A stretch of DNA of 64,000 nt from Alloalcanivorax profundimaris (GTDB taxonomy: Bacteria > Pseudomonadota > Gammaproteobacteria > Pseudomonadales > Alcanivoracaceae), in assembly GCF_015265435.1 (NCBI RefSeq), contig NZ_JABJWH010000001.1, forward strand, positions 62,001-126,000, given 5' to 3'. The position numbers and the translations under genes are program-made. This document shows positions 48,998 through 57,367 of this stretch, one piece after another. Position 1 is the stretch's first letter, and every line of letters begins with the position of its first letter. The notes under the pieces were generated by a model. It was not told the origin of the DNA, did no database searches, and worked only from the letters and a program-made list of their open reading frames with translations.

Positions 48998-49636
48998 ATG
49001 CTTGAATTCCAACTTCAACGATTCGGCGTCGTTCCTTTCAACCATGGTGCCTTGCTGCCTCTGTTGAGCCGCTACCGGCGACCCAATGACAAGATCGCCG
49101 AATGGATCAGACAAGGCGTCCTGATCCCGTTGAAGCGAGGCCTTTATGTCGTGGGAAGCCCTTGGCGCCAGGGCGAGCTCTGCCCGCCACTGGTCGCCAA
49201 TCACCTCTACGGGCCCTCCGGCGTATCCTTGGAGTACGCCCTGGCCTGGCACGGTTTGATTCCGGAACGTCCGCATGAGGTCACATCGGTGACCCCTCGC
49301 CGCGGCCGGCGGTTCGAAACCCCGCTTGGCCGCTTTTCCTACACCAGGCTGCCCACTGACCTGTTTCCCATCGGTCTGAGGCAGGAAAGCCTGCCCGGCG
49401 GGCCCACCTTTCTGATCGCGGGCCCGGAGAAAGCGCTCTGCGACAAGATAGTGCTGACCGGCAACCTCAGGATCACAAGCGCATCCGCCATGCACGCTTT
49501 CCTGTTCGAGGATTTGCGCGTAGATGAGGACATGCTGGAGGGTATGGAGTTGTCGGTGATCGAGCACTATGCCTCCGCCGGGCACAAAACCGGCCCGTTG
49601 AAAGCATTGCTGAAGGTGTTGGAGGAAGCCTCATGA
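48998..49636 (+). CDS. abiEi: AbiEi-like antitoxin (type IV toxin-antitoxin)
   Basis: A 212-residue protein with an N-terminal winged-helix-like region (LLSRYRRPNDKIAEWIRQGVLIPLKRGLYVV) and the AbiEi C-terminal domain (EYALAWHGLIPERPHEVTSVT; TFLIAGPEKALCDKI). It represses its own promoter and counteracts AbiEii in known systems. The ATG at 48998 gives the family-like N-terminus; no Shine-Dalgarno is visible. It is coupled to the toxin by ATGA. GC content is visibly lower than the neighbourhood. Confidence 0.83.
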   Translation: MLEFQLQRFGVVPFNHGALLPLLSRYRRPNDKIAEWIRQGVLIPLKRGLYVVGSPWRQGELCPPLVANHLYGPSGVSLEYALAWHGLIPERPHEVTSVTPRRGRRFETPLGRFSYTRLPTDLFPIGLRQESLPGGPTFLIAGPEKALCDKIVLTGNLRITSASAMHAFLFEDLRVDEDMLEGMELSVIEHYASAGHKTGPLKALLKVLEEAS

Positions 49637-50460
49637 AGATCATCGAGCAAATGCTCGCCCGCTACCCCCGGGAAGAACGCGACCACGCGATGCGCGAAGT
49701 GATGCAGGAAATCGCCCTGGCCGCTCTTCAACGGTCAGGCTTTTTTGCGAAGGCCGCTTTCTATGGAGGAACCTGCCTGCGCATTTTCCATGGACTGCCA
49801 CGCTTTTCCGAGGACCTGGATTTTTCTCTGTTGGCGCCGGAGCCCGATTTTTCCCTGGCACCTTATTTCAAGGCCCTTGAGCAAGAATTTTCCGCCTTCG
49901 GCTTTGACGTGGAAATATCCCGGCGCGACAAGAAAATCGAATCCGCCGTGGTGTCCGCTTTCCTGAAAAAGAACACCAGCATTTACGATGTTCGAATCAC
50001 CGGCCAACGCACATTGAAGATCAAGTTCGAGGTGGACACCGATCCCCCGGGGGGCTTCGCCACCGAGGAAAAACTCCTGGTTCAGCCCTATTCCTTCTAC
50101 GTCAAATGCTATGCCCTGCCGGACCTGTACGCCGGCAAAATGCACGCGTTGCTTTTCCGCCGCTGGAAGAACCGCGTCAAGGGACGAGACTGGTTCGACT
50201 TTGAATGGTATGTCCGGCAACACGCGCGGCTGAATCTGAAACACCTGGAGGAACGGGCCCGGCAAAGTGGTGACTGGCGGGACGGCGAAATGACCTCAGC
50301 GGCGCTCAAAACACTGCTCGCCGACAGAATCCGCGCCCTTGACGTGGGACTGGCGAAAAGGGATGTGAGGCCGTTTATCCAGTCCGCCGGTACACTGGAC
50401 ATCTGGTCGGCCGACTACTTCCTTGATCTGGCCGACCAGATGCTTTTCCAGTCCGCCTGA
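49633..50460 (+). CDS. abiEii: AbiEii/AbiGii-like nucleotidyltransferase toxin
   Basis: A 275-residue nucleotidyltransferase of the DNA polymerase beta fold. AFYGGTCLRIFHGL contains the GG motif, RFSEDLDFSLL the catalytic D-x-D (SEDLDFS), and KMHALLFRRWKNRVKGRDWFDFEW the Lys- and Asp-containing motifs III/IV of AbiEii. Known AbiEii toxins are bacteriostatic and abort phage infection. All expected motifs appear intact, so it is probably active. Confidence 0.88.
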   Translation: MKIIEQMLARYPREERDHAMREVMQEIALAALQRSGFFAKAAFYGGTCLRIFHGLPRFSEDLDFSLLAPEPDFSLAPYFKALEQEFSAFGFDVEISRRDKKIESAVVSAFLKKNTSIYDVRITGQRTLKIKFEVDTDPPGGFATEEKLLVQPYSFYVKCYALPDLYAGKMHALLFRRWKNRVKGRDWFDFEWYVRQHARLNLKHLEERARQSGDWRDGEMTSAALKTLLADRIRALDVGLAKRDVRPFIQSAGTLDIWSADYFLDLADQMLFQSA

Positions 50461-50538
50461 GCCGGCCTACAACGCGTGGGCTGGTTTCTGGTACCATTCG
50501 CCGCCGTTACGATCACGGAAACCGCACAGGAACCGCCC

Positions 50539-51285
50539 ATGAGCACCAAACTGGTACTGGTCCGCCACGGCCAGAGCGTCTGGAACAAGGAAAACCGCTT
50601 CACCGGCTGGAAGGACGTGGATCTCACCGAGCAGGGCCGCGAGGAAGCGCGCCAGGCCGGCGAGCTGCTGAAGGAAGCCGGCTTTGAGTTCGACATGGCC
50701 TACACCTCGGTGCTCAAGCGCGCCATCCGCACCCTGTGGACCATCCTCGACGGCATGGACCAGATGTGGATTCCGGTGACCCGGGACTACCGCCTCAACG
50801 AGCGCCACTACGGCGCCCTGCAGGGCCTCAACAAGGCCGAGACCGCGGAGAAGTACGGCGACGAGCAGGTGCTGATCTGGCGCCGCAGCTACGACACCCC
50901 GCCGCCCAAGATGGACCGCGACGACGAGCGTTACGCCGGCCGCCTGCGTGTCTACAAGGACCTGGACGAGGACAAGATCCCGCTGTCCGAAAGCCTCAAG
51001 GATACCGTGGCCCGGTTCCTACCCTACTACCAGGCGGAAATCGAGCCCCAGGTGCGCGCCGGCAAGCAGGTGCTGATCTGCGCCCACGGCAACAGCCTGC
51101 GCGCCCTGGTGAAGCACCTGAGCGGCATCTCCGACGAGGACATCGTCAAGCTCAACATCCCCACCGGGATTCCCATGGTCTACGAGCTGGACGACGATCT
51201 GAAGCCGATCAGGAACTACTACCTGGGCGACGAGGAAGCCGCCGCCAAGGCCGCCGAGGCGGTGGCCAACCAGACCAAGGGATGA
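50539..51285 (+). CDS. gpmA: 2,3-bisphosphoglycerate-dependent phosphoglycerate mutase
   Basis: A 248-residue glycolytic enzyme. [10 protein letters not shown] carries the phosphohistidine, [15 protein letters not shown] the active-site segment, and [14 protein letters not shown] the second His. GGAA precedes the ATG at 50539; an upstream in-frame start would add non-conserved residues. Confidence 0.96.
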   Translation: MSTKLVLVRHGQSVWNKENRFTGWKDVDLTEQGREEARQAGELLKEAGFEFDMAYTSVLKRAIRTLWTILDGMDQMWIPVTRDYRLNERHYGALQGLNKAETAEKYGDEQVLIWRRSYDTPPPKMDRDDERYAGRLRVYKDLDEDKIPLSESLKDTVARFLPYYQAEIEPQVRAGKQVLICAHGNSLRALVKHLSGISDEDIVKLNIPTGIPMVYELDDDLKPIRNYYLGDEEAAAKAAEAVANQTKG

Positions 51286-51290
51286 GTCGA

Positions 51291-51367
51291 ATCGCGACTG
51301 AAACCAATCGCGACTGAAGTCGCTCCTACAGCCGAATTTACGCTGTAGGAGCGACTTCAGTCGCGAT
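51291..51367. repeat. REP-type palindrome with an additional half arm
   Basis: A complete GACTTCAGTC-type pair (arms at 51307-51329 and 51345-51367) is preceded by a truncated extra arm ATCGCGACTGAAA at 51291. It lies between the convergent gpmA and lipase foldase genes. Confidence 0.85.
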
Positions 51368-51376
51368 CACCCGGCG

Positions 51377-52372
51377 TCACCGAATACGGTCCAGGGCCTC
51401 CACCCGGCGCCGCTCCCGTTCGTCGAACAGCCGCGCCCGCAACGCTTCCACCTGGGCGTCCCGGTCCGCCGGCGCCAGCCCGCTGTCCAGAATCGCCCGC
51501 CGCTGCTCGCGGTACTCATCGTAACGCCGCTGCCATTCGGCCCGCCGCCGGTCCAGGTCCGCCAGCCGTTCCGCCGCCTCGGCGCCCAGTTCCCGCTCGC
51601 GCAGTTGATACACCCGCGCCTCGGACGCGCCCTGCTCGCGCAAACGCGCCACCTCCGTCGCCACCGACACCGGCCGCCGCGAGGCCGCCACCATCTCGCG
51701 CACGTCCGGCGGCAGGCCGGCCTCCAGTTCCTCCACCCGGGCCGCCTTCTCGGCGGCGCTCAGCGACGGGTCCTCGAGCACCGCGCGGCGGTCCAGGGCA
51801 AAACGGTCGTAACGGTCCCGGAAACCGAAGAACGCCTCCCGGGCGGCGGCGTCGAACCAGCGCCGGCGCAGGCCCTGGCGCTCTTCCAGGCTGCGCCGCA
51901 GGGCGGCGGTGTCGTTGTCCGGACTCTCCAGCTCGCGCAGCGCCGCCCGGTAGCCAGTATAGCGCTCGAACAAATCCCACGCCTGGCGGGCCGCCCGGGG
52001 CGGCAACACGGTGTCCAGATGGGCCGCCACCCGACCGCGCAGCACGTTCAGATCCTCCTCGCCCAGGGCCGACAGGAAATAATCGAAGCGCCGCCGCACG
52101 CCCTCGGTGACCACCAGATCCCCATGGTCGTCCACCCGCAGTTCGCCGTCCGGTTCGGTGCCCCGCCAGCTGGCCGGCTCGCCATCCAGCTTGGCGCCCC
52201 GGGCCGCGAAGGTGGCGAAGTCCGACGATCCCTGGAACGCCGGCCCGGCGCCCTGGCCGGACGGCGCCGCGCCGGGGGCCGGGGCCGGGCCGCCGGCGGC
52301 GCCGTCGAGCCACCACCAGGCCGCCCCGGCCGCCACCAGCAGCGCGCTCAGCGCCGCGATTCCGATTCTCAT
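51377..52372 (-). CDS. lipase-specific foldase (lipase chaperone)
   Basis: A 331-residue inner-membrane-anchored periplasmic steric chaperone. It has an N-terminal helix (IGIAALSALLVAAGAAWWW), a variable Ala/Pro/Gly linker, then the foldase domain with the Lif signature RRRFDYFLSALGE. A long helical, Arg/Glu-rich C-terminal half follows. It folds the lipase encoded on the opposite strand 178 bp away. In Pseudomonas and Burkholderia the foldase lies just downstream of the lipase on the same strand; here the two are divergent. Confidence 0.92.
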   Translation of the reverse strand: MRIGIAALSALLVAAGAAWWWLDGAAGGPAPAPGAAPSGQGAGPAFQGSSDFATFAARGAKLDGEPASWRGTEPDGELRVDDHGDLVVTEGVRRRFDYFLSALGEEDLNVLRGRVAAHLDTVLPPRAARQAWDLFERYTGYRAALRELESPDNDTAALRRSLEERQGLRRRWFDAAAREAFFGFRDRYDRFALDRRAVLEDPSLSAAEKAARVEELEAGLPPDVREMVAASRRPVSVATEVARLREQGASEARVYQLRERELGAEAAERLADLDRRRAEWQRRYDEYREQRRAILDSGLAPADRDAQVEALRARLFDERERRRVEALDRIR

Positions 52373-52490
52373 CCCTGTTCTCCGTCTTGTTGTTATCACC
52401 GCTAATCGGATTACGACTTTTTTATTAGTGAAATGCCCGCCAGAGCGGCGCTACTCTTTTCAGTGAACCTCCGGCTTCCGGGAAGGTTCC

Positions 52491-52509
52491 CGCCAAGAGG
52501 ACCTTGGCG
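52491..52509 (+). promoter_or_regulatory. hairpin in the lipase leader
   Basis: CGCCAAG and CTTGGCG flank a 5-nt loop about 40 bases before the lipase ATG, probably in the 5' untranslated region. It could modulate translation or mRNA stability. Confidence 0.4.
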
Positions 52510-52549
52510 CATAACCGACATTTCAACAACAACACAAACAGGGAAGCTT

Positions 52550-53479
52550 ATGAAAACGCTCGCTCAGGCGCTGCTTGGCGCCCTCATGCTCGCGGTGCTG
52601 TCCGTGCCGGCCCAGGCGCTCGCCGACTACACCGCCACCCGCTACCCCATCGTCCTGGTGCACGGCCTGTTCGGTTTCGACACCGCCGCCGGCGTGGATT
52701 ACTGGTATCGCATTCCCGAGGAGCTGCGCCAGGGCGGCGCGCAAGTCTACGTGGCCCAGGTGAGCGCCGCCGAGGACACCGCCGTGCGCGGCGAGCAGCT
52801 GGCCCGCCAGGTGGAGACCATCCTCGCCAGCACCGGCGCCGACCGGGTCAACCTGATCGGCCACAGCCACGGCGGCCCCACCACCCGCTACGTGGCCTCG
52901 GTGTACCCGGGGTACGTGGCCTCGGTGACCAGCGTCGGCGGCGTCAACTGGGGCGCCCGGCTGGCGGACGTGCTGCAGGGCGTGGTCGACAACGTGCCCT
53001 TCTCCGGCAACCTGATCGGCTACCTGGGCAACGCCCTGGCCGGGGTCATCGACCTGTTCTCCGGCGGCGGCAACGAACAGGACATCCTGGCCGCGCTCAA
53101 GGCCCTGACCACCGCCGAGACCGTCGCCTTCAACCAGCAATACCCGGAGGGCATGCCCGCCGAATACTGCGGCGACGCGCCACGGGTGGCCAGCAACGGT
53201 GTCTCCTACTTCTCCTGGAGCGGCGCCAAGACGCTCACCAACGGCCTGGACCCGTCCGATCCGTTCCTGGCGGCCACCTCCATCGTGTTCCTGGGCGAGC
53301 CCAACGACGGCCTGGTGAGCAGTTGCTCCAGCCACCTGGGCATGGTGATCCGTGACGACTACCGCATGAATCACCTGGACGAGGTCAATCAGGTGCTGGG
53401 CCTGCACGACCTGTGGAGCACCGATCCGGTGACGCTTTACCGGCAGCAGGCCAACCGGCTGAAGAACTACAGTTTCTGA
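52550..53479 (+). CDS. secreted triacylglycerol lipase (family I)
   Basis: A 309-residue alpha/beta hydrolase with signal peptide (MKTLAQALLGALMLAVLSVPAQALA). YPIVLVHGLFGFD is the oxyanion region; the nucleophile is Ser106 in GHSHGG. The likely acid is Asp253 (PNDGLV) and His275 in MNHLDEVNQ. Cys207 and Cys259 match the disulfide pair of family I.1/I.2 lipases. It is foldase-dependent and probably exported by the type II system. AGGGAAG precedes the ATG. Its products, fatty acids, are plausible substrates for neighbouring genes. Confidence 0.93.
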   Translation: MKTLAQALLGALMLAVLSVPAQALADYTATRYPIVLVHGLFGFDTAAGVDYWYRIPEELRQGGAQVYVAQVSAAEDTAVRGEQLARQVETILASTGADRVNLIGHSHGGPTTRYVASVYPGYVASVTSVGGVNWGARLADVLQGVVDNVPFSGNLIGYLGNALAGVIDLFSGGGNEQDILAALKALTTAETVAFNQQYPEGMPAEYCGDAPRVASNGVSYFSWSGAKTLTNGLDPSDPFLAATSIVFLGEPNDGLVSSCSSHLGMVIRDDYRMNHLDEVNQVLGLHDLWSTDPVTLYRQQANRLKNYSF

Positions 53480-53574
53480 TCAAGGTGACCGAAACGCTCA
53501 CGCACCCGGGCGCCAAGGTTTTGTGTCCTGACGTCACCCGCCTACCATCCGGACAGAGACCCGGATGAAGGACC

Positions 53575-54585
53575 ATGACCATGACAAAAAGCCTCAGCGC
53601 CCTCCTGGCCGCCGCCGCCCTGTTCGTGGGCGGCGCCGCCCAGGCCCAGCAGGAGCCCATTGAACGCGACATCTGCGTGTTCGACATCGCCGGCCAGATG
53701 GGCCCCACCATGGCCGCCATGAAGGACTGGCGTACCGCCGCGCTGAAATGGGGCCTGAAGGCCAATCTGCGCGTCTACACCAACGAGCAGGTGGCCGCCG
53801 AGGACCTCAAGGCCGGCCAGTGCGACGCCTCCCTGATCACCGGCCTGCGCGCCCGCCAGTTCAACAAGTACGCCGGCACCCTGGATTCCATTGGCGCCCT
53901 GCCCTCCATGGAGCACATGAAGCTGGCCCTTCGCGTGCTGTCCCACCCGAGCCGCGCCGGGCAACTCACCGCCAACTCCTACGAGGTAATCGGCATCGCC
54001 CCCATCGGCGCCGCCTACCTGTTCGTCAACGACCGCGACATCAACACCCTGGCCAAGGCCGCCGGCAAGAAGGTGGCGGTGCTGGATTTCGACCCCACCC
54101 AGGCCAAGATGGTGGCCGCCGCCGGCGCCACCCCGGTGCCCTCGGACATCACCAACTTCGCCGGCAAGTTCAACAACGGCTCCGTGGACGTGATCGCCGC
54201 GCCCCTGGTGGCCTACAACGTGCTGGAGCTCTACAAGGGCCTGCAGCCCGACGGCGGCATCATCGACTACCCGCTGTTGCAGCTTTCCATCCAGCTGGTG
54301 GGCAAGGAAGACCGCTTCCCAGCGGAGATCGCGCAGAAATCCCGGGAGTACTTCTACAACAACCTGGACCAGGTGCTGGAGCAACTGGAGCGCGAATCCA
54401 GCCAGGTGGACTCCAAGTGGTGGGTGGACATCCCGGACGACGACAAGCGCGAATACGAAGTGATGATGCAGGACGCCCGGGATCAGTTGCGCAACGAAGG
54501 CTACTACGACCCGGACATGCTCGACCTGCTGCGCAAGATCCGCTGCAAGCTCAACAGCGCCCGGGCCGAGTGCACCGCCGGCTGA
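53575..54585 (+). CDS. putative periplasmic solute-binding protein, SBP-D
   Basis: A 336-residue paralogue of SBP-A to -C, over 15 kb from the main cluster. Signal peptide MTKSLSALLAAAALFVGGAAQA; core motifs ICVFDIAG, DLKAGQCDASLI, FVNDRDINTLAKAAGKKVAV, FNNGSVDVIAAPLVAYNVLELYKG, IRCK. Cys at 34, 83, 324 and 333 keep the family spacing. A second ATG at 53581 is better spaced from GAAGGA and may be the real start. It lies just after the lipase gene and convergent with an acyl-CoA dehydrogenase, with no permease gene nearby, so it probably supplies the permeases at 38-45 kb. Confidence 0.82.
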   Translation: MTMTKSLSALLAAAALFVGGAAQAQQEPIERDICVFDIAGQMGPTMAAMKDWRTAALKWGLKANLRVYTNEQVAAEDLKAGQCDASLITGLRARQFNKYAGTLDSIGALPSMEHMKLALRVLSHPSRAGQLTANSYEVIGIAPIGAAYLFVNDRDINTLAKAAGKKVAVLDFDPTQAKMVAAAGATPVPSDITNFAGKFNNGSVDVIAAPLVAYNVLELYKGLQPDGGIIDYPLLQLSIQLVGKEDRFPAEIAQKSREYFYNNLDQVLEQLERESSQVDSKWWVDIPDDDKREYEVMMQDARDQLRNEGYYDPDMLDLLRKIRCKLNSARAECTAG

Positions 54586-54591
54586 CGCTAG

Positions 54592-55734
54592 CTAGAGCCC
54601 CAGCCGCTTGGCGATCACCTCGTTCATGATCTCGTAGGTGCCGCCGCCGATGGAGAGGATGCGGTTGTCGCGGAACAGCCGCTCCACCACGGTGCCGCGC
54701 ATGTAGCCGGCGCCGCCGAAGATCTGCACCGCGTCCCAGGTGACCCGGTCGGCGCACTGGGTGGCCTGGTTCTTGGCCATGGACACGTCCAGCACGCAGT
54801 CCTCGCCGTTGGCGATGCGCGCCGCGGTGCGGTAGGTGAATTCCCGGCTCACCGCCACCTGGGTGGCCATTTCCGCCAGCTTGTGGCGGGTCACCTGAAA
54901 GCCGGCAATGGGCCGCCCGAAGGCCTGGCGTTCCTTGGCGTAGGCCATGGCTTCCTCCAGGGCCACCTGGGCGGTCATGTTGGCGGTCACCGCCAGGATC
55001 AGCCGCTCCATCTGGAAGTTGCTCATGATGCAGTAGAAGCCGCCGTTCTCCGGGCCGATCAGGTTTTCCGCCGGCACCCGGCAGTCCTCGAAATACAGTT
55101 CGGCGGTGTCGGACGCCCACCAGCCCATCTTCTTCAGCTCCCGGCCCACGGTGAAGCCCGGGGTGCCCTTCTCGACCAGTAGCAGGGAGACGCCGCCGAA
55201 GCCGGCGTCGCCGGTGCGTACCGCCACCGTGTAGTAGTCCGCGCGCACGCCGCTGGTGATGAAGGTCTTGGCGCCGTTCACCACATAGTGGTCGCCGTCA
55301 CGGGTGGCCTTGGTGCGCAGGTTGGCCACGTCGGAGCCGCCGCCGGGCTCGGTGATCGCCAGGGCGGCGATCTGGTCACCGGCCAGCACCGCCGGCACCA
55401 CCCGTTCCTGCAGGGCCTCGGAGCCCCACTTCCACACCGGCGGCAGGCCGATGTCCAGGGAGCCCAGGCTGGCGCCCACGCCGCCGGAAGTGCAGCGGGT
55501 GATTTCCTCGCAGGCGGCCACCTTCATGAACACGTCCTCGCCGCTGCCGCCCCAGCGTTCCGGGGCGCCGATGCCGAGGATGCCGGCGTCCGCCGCCTTC
55601 TTGTACAGCTCCCGGGGGAAGGTGCCGGCCTCCTCCCAGTCGTTCACCTGGGGAAGGATCTCGCGTTCCACGAACTTGCGCACGGTGTCGCGCACCATGC
55701 CGTGGGTTTCATTGAAGTAGGACAGGTCGGCCAC
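54592..55734 (-). CDS. acyl-CoA dehydrogenase
   Basis: A 380-residue FAD enzyme for alpha,beta-dehydrogenation of an acyl-CoA. It has ALAITEPGGGSDVANLRTKA and NGAKTFITSG for FAD/substrate binding, RQAFGRPI and the C-terminal QIFGGAGYMRGTVVERLFRD segment with GGGTYEIMNEVIAKRL. The start is GTG at 55734, with AAGGAG five bases upstream; an ATG at 55782 lies within a palindrome and is less likely. Chain-length preference cannot be read from the sequence. Confidence 0.92.
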   Translation of the reverse strand: MADLSYFNETHGMVRDTVRKFVEREILPQVNDWEEAGTFPRELYKKAADAGILGIGAPERWGGSGEDVFMKVAACEEITRCTSGGVGASLGSLDIGLPPVWKWGSEALQERVVPAVLAGDQIAALAITEPGGGSDVANLRTKATRDGDHYVVNGAKTFITSGVRADYYTVAVRTGDAGFGGVSLLLVEKGTPGFTVGRELKKMGWWASDTAELYFEDCRVPAENLIGPENGGFYCIMSNFQMERLILAVTANMTAQVALEEAMAYAKERQAFGRPIAGFQVTRHKLAEMATQVAVSREFTYRTAARIANGEDCVLDVSMAKNQATQCADRVTWDAVQIFGGAGYMRGTVVERLFRDNRILSIGGGTYEIMNEVIAKRLGL

Positions 55735-55782
55735 GGTCACTCCTTGTTCTTGAATCGGGGGGGGCTGGATGGGGCGCGCCAT

Positions 55783-55804
55783 AAACCAAGCGCTTGCTTG
55801 GTTT
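55783..55804. promoter_or_regulatory. palindromic operator upstream of the acyl-CoA dehydrogenase gene
   Basis: AAACCAAGC and GCTTGGTTT are perfect 9-bp arms around GCTT, with an AAGCGCTT core, ~50 bp upstream of the GTG start. The form is typical of TetR-family regulators of fatty-acid catabolism. No such regulator is encoded in the window. Confidence 0.65.
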
Positions 55805-55856
55805 CGAGGATAGCAAAATCCCGATGGGGTGTGCCATGGATTAGGGATTGGTGCGG

Positions 55857-55933
55857 ATCGCGACTGAAGTCGCTCCTACAGCATCAAAGACCGCTGTAGG
55901 AGCGACCGGGCGGCGTTCCGCTTCAGTCGCGAT
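55857..55933. repeat. REP-type palindrome with 15-nt stem insert
   Basis: Arm 1 is standard (GCGACTGAAGTCGCTCCTAC). Arm 2 carries CCGGGCGGCGTTCCG inserted between GTAGGAGCGA and CTTCAGTCGC, matching 14 of 15 bases of the insert in the REP at 46.1 kb (reverse complement). Confidence 0.8.
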
Positions 55934-55954
55934 AGGGAGGTGGCAGCGGTGGGC

Positions 55955-57328
55955 TCAGCCGACGGCCTGAATGGCCTGCTCGATGGCGGCTTCGAAGCGC
56001 TGGCGGATGCGCGCCAGGGTGGCGTCGTCGCGGGCTTCGTAGCGGGTCACCAGCTTCGGCGAGGTGTTGGAAGCGCGACACAGGCCCCAGCCGTCGGCGT
56101 AGTCCATGCGAATGCCGTCGATCACGCGGCGCTCGCCGTCGCCCAGGTCGGCGTGTTCCTGCAGGTACTCGATGATGGCGAACTTGTTCTCCTCGGTGAC
56201 CTGGATCTGGATCTCCGGGGTGGAGTGCAGCCTGGGGAAGCGCTGGAAGAAGCTCACCGCGTCGCCGTCATGGCGGCTGAGAATACCCAGCAGCCGGGCC
56301 GCCGCCAGGGTGGCGTCGTCGAAGCCGTACCAGTCCTCGGCGAAGAAGATGTGGCCGCTCATCTCACCGGCCAGCAGGGCGCCGGTTTCCTTCATGCGCG
56401 CCTTGATCAGCGAGTGGCCGGTGCGCCACATTTCCGGCTCGCCGCCGGCCTTCCTGATCACGTCGAACAGTTCACCGGTGCATTTCACGTCGAAGATCAC
56501 CTTGGCGCCGGGTACCCGGGAAACCAGGTCCTCGGCCAGGGCCATGAGCAGGATGTCCGGGTAGACCACCTCGCCGTCGGGGAGCACCACGCCGAGTCGG
56601 TCGCCGTCGCCGTCGAAGGCCAGGCCCAGATCGGCGTTTTCCTCGCGGACGGTGGCGATCAGATCCTTGAGGGTCTCGATGTCGCCCGGGTCCGGATGAT
56701 GGTTGGGGAAGGTGCCGTCCACGTCCGCGTACAGGGGCACCACGTCGCAGCCGAGCAGCATCAGCGCTTCCGGGGCGGTGACGCCGGCGGCGCCGTTGCC
56801 GCAGTCCACCACCACCTTCAGCGGCCGCGCCAGCTGGTGACGGCGCTGCACCGCGTTCAGGTAGGCGGGCAGCACGTCCCGTTGCTCGCGGCTGCCCTCC
56901 CCTTCGCTGAAGTCGCCCTGCTGGATGCGGGTCTTGAGCGCCTGGATGGCGTCGCCGGACAGGGCGGTGCCCTGAATGACGACCTTGAAGCCGTTGTAGT
57001 CCGGCGGATTGTGGCTGCCGGTGACCATCACGCCGGAGTCGGCGTCGTGGTAATGATGGGTGGCGAAGTACAGCACCGGGGTGGGCACCAGGCCCACTTC
57101 CACCACGTTGCAGCCGCTCGCCTGCAGACCCTTGGCGAGGCCGTCCACCAGCGCCGGCGAGGACAATCGGCCATCGCGGCCCACCGCCACGGTGTCGCCG
57201 CCCTTGGCGCGCACTTCCGAGCCGATGGCCAGGCCGATCAGCCGCGCCGCGTCCACGGTGAGGGTGTCCTCGTAGATGCCGCGGATGTCGTAGGCGCGGA
57301 ACAGGGTATCGGACAGTTCGGTGCTCAT
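55955..57328 (-). CDS. algC: phosphomannomutase/phosphoglucomutase
   Basis: A 457-residue alpha-D-phosphohexomutase interconverting glucose- or mannose-6-P and -1-P. The phosphoserine loop is TGSHNPPDYNG, the metal loop DGDGDRLG, the sugar-binding GEMSGHIFF and the phosphate loop RASNTSP. Length and motifs match Pseudomonas AlgC. It provides glucose-1-phosphate for GalU just upstream in the same direction. ATG 57328 has AAGGA seven bases before it. Confidence 0.93.
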   Translation of the reverse strand: MSTELSDTLFRAYDIRGIYEDTLTVDAARLIGLAIGSEVRAKGGDTVAVGRDGRLSSPALVDGLAKGLQASGCNVVEVGLVPTPVLYFATHHYHDADSGVMVTGSHNPPDYNGFKVVIQGTALSGDAIQALKTRIQQGDFSEGEGSREQRDVLPAYLNAVQRRHQLARPLKVVVDCGNGAAGVTAPEALMLLGCDVVPLYADVDGTFPNHHPDPGDIETLKDLIATVREENADLGLAFDGDGDRLGVVLPDGEVVYPDILLMALAEDLVSRVPGAKVIFDVKCTGELFDVIRKAGGEPEMWRTGHSLIKARMKETGALLAGEMSGHIFFAEDWYGFDDATLAAARLLGILSRHDGDAVSFFQRFPRLHSTPEIQIQVTEENKFAIIEYLQEHADLGDGERRVIDGIRMDYADGWGLCRASNTSPKLVTRYEARDDATLARIRQRFEAAIEQAIQAVG

Positions 57329-57367
57329 TAGCAAATCCTTTTATCAGGCGCCGCTTCACGGCGCGTT

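Noticed and set aside
52433-52549. Longer N-terminus for the lipase
   Set aside because: The extra residues precede the signal peptide, and the ATG at 52550 has a good ribosome binding site.
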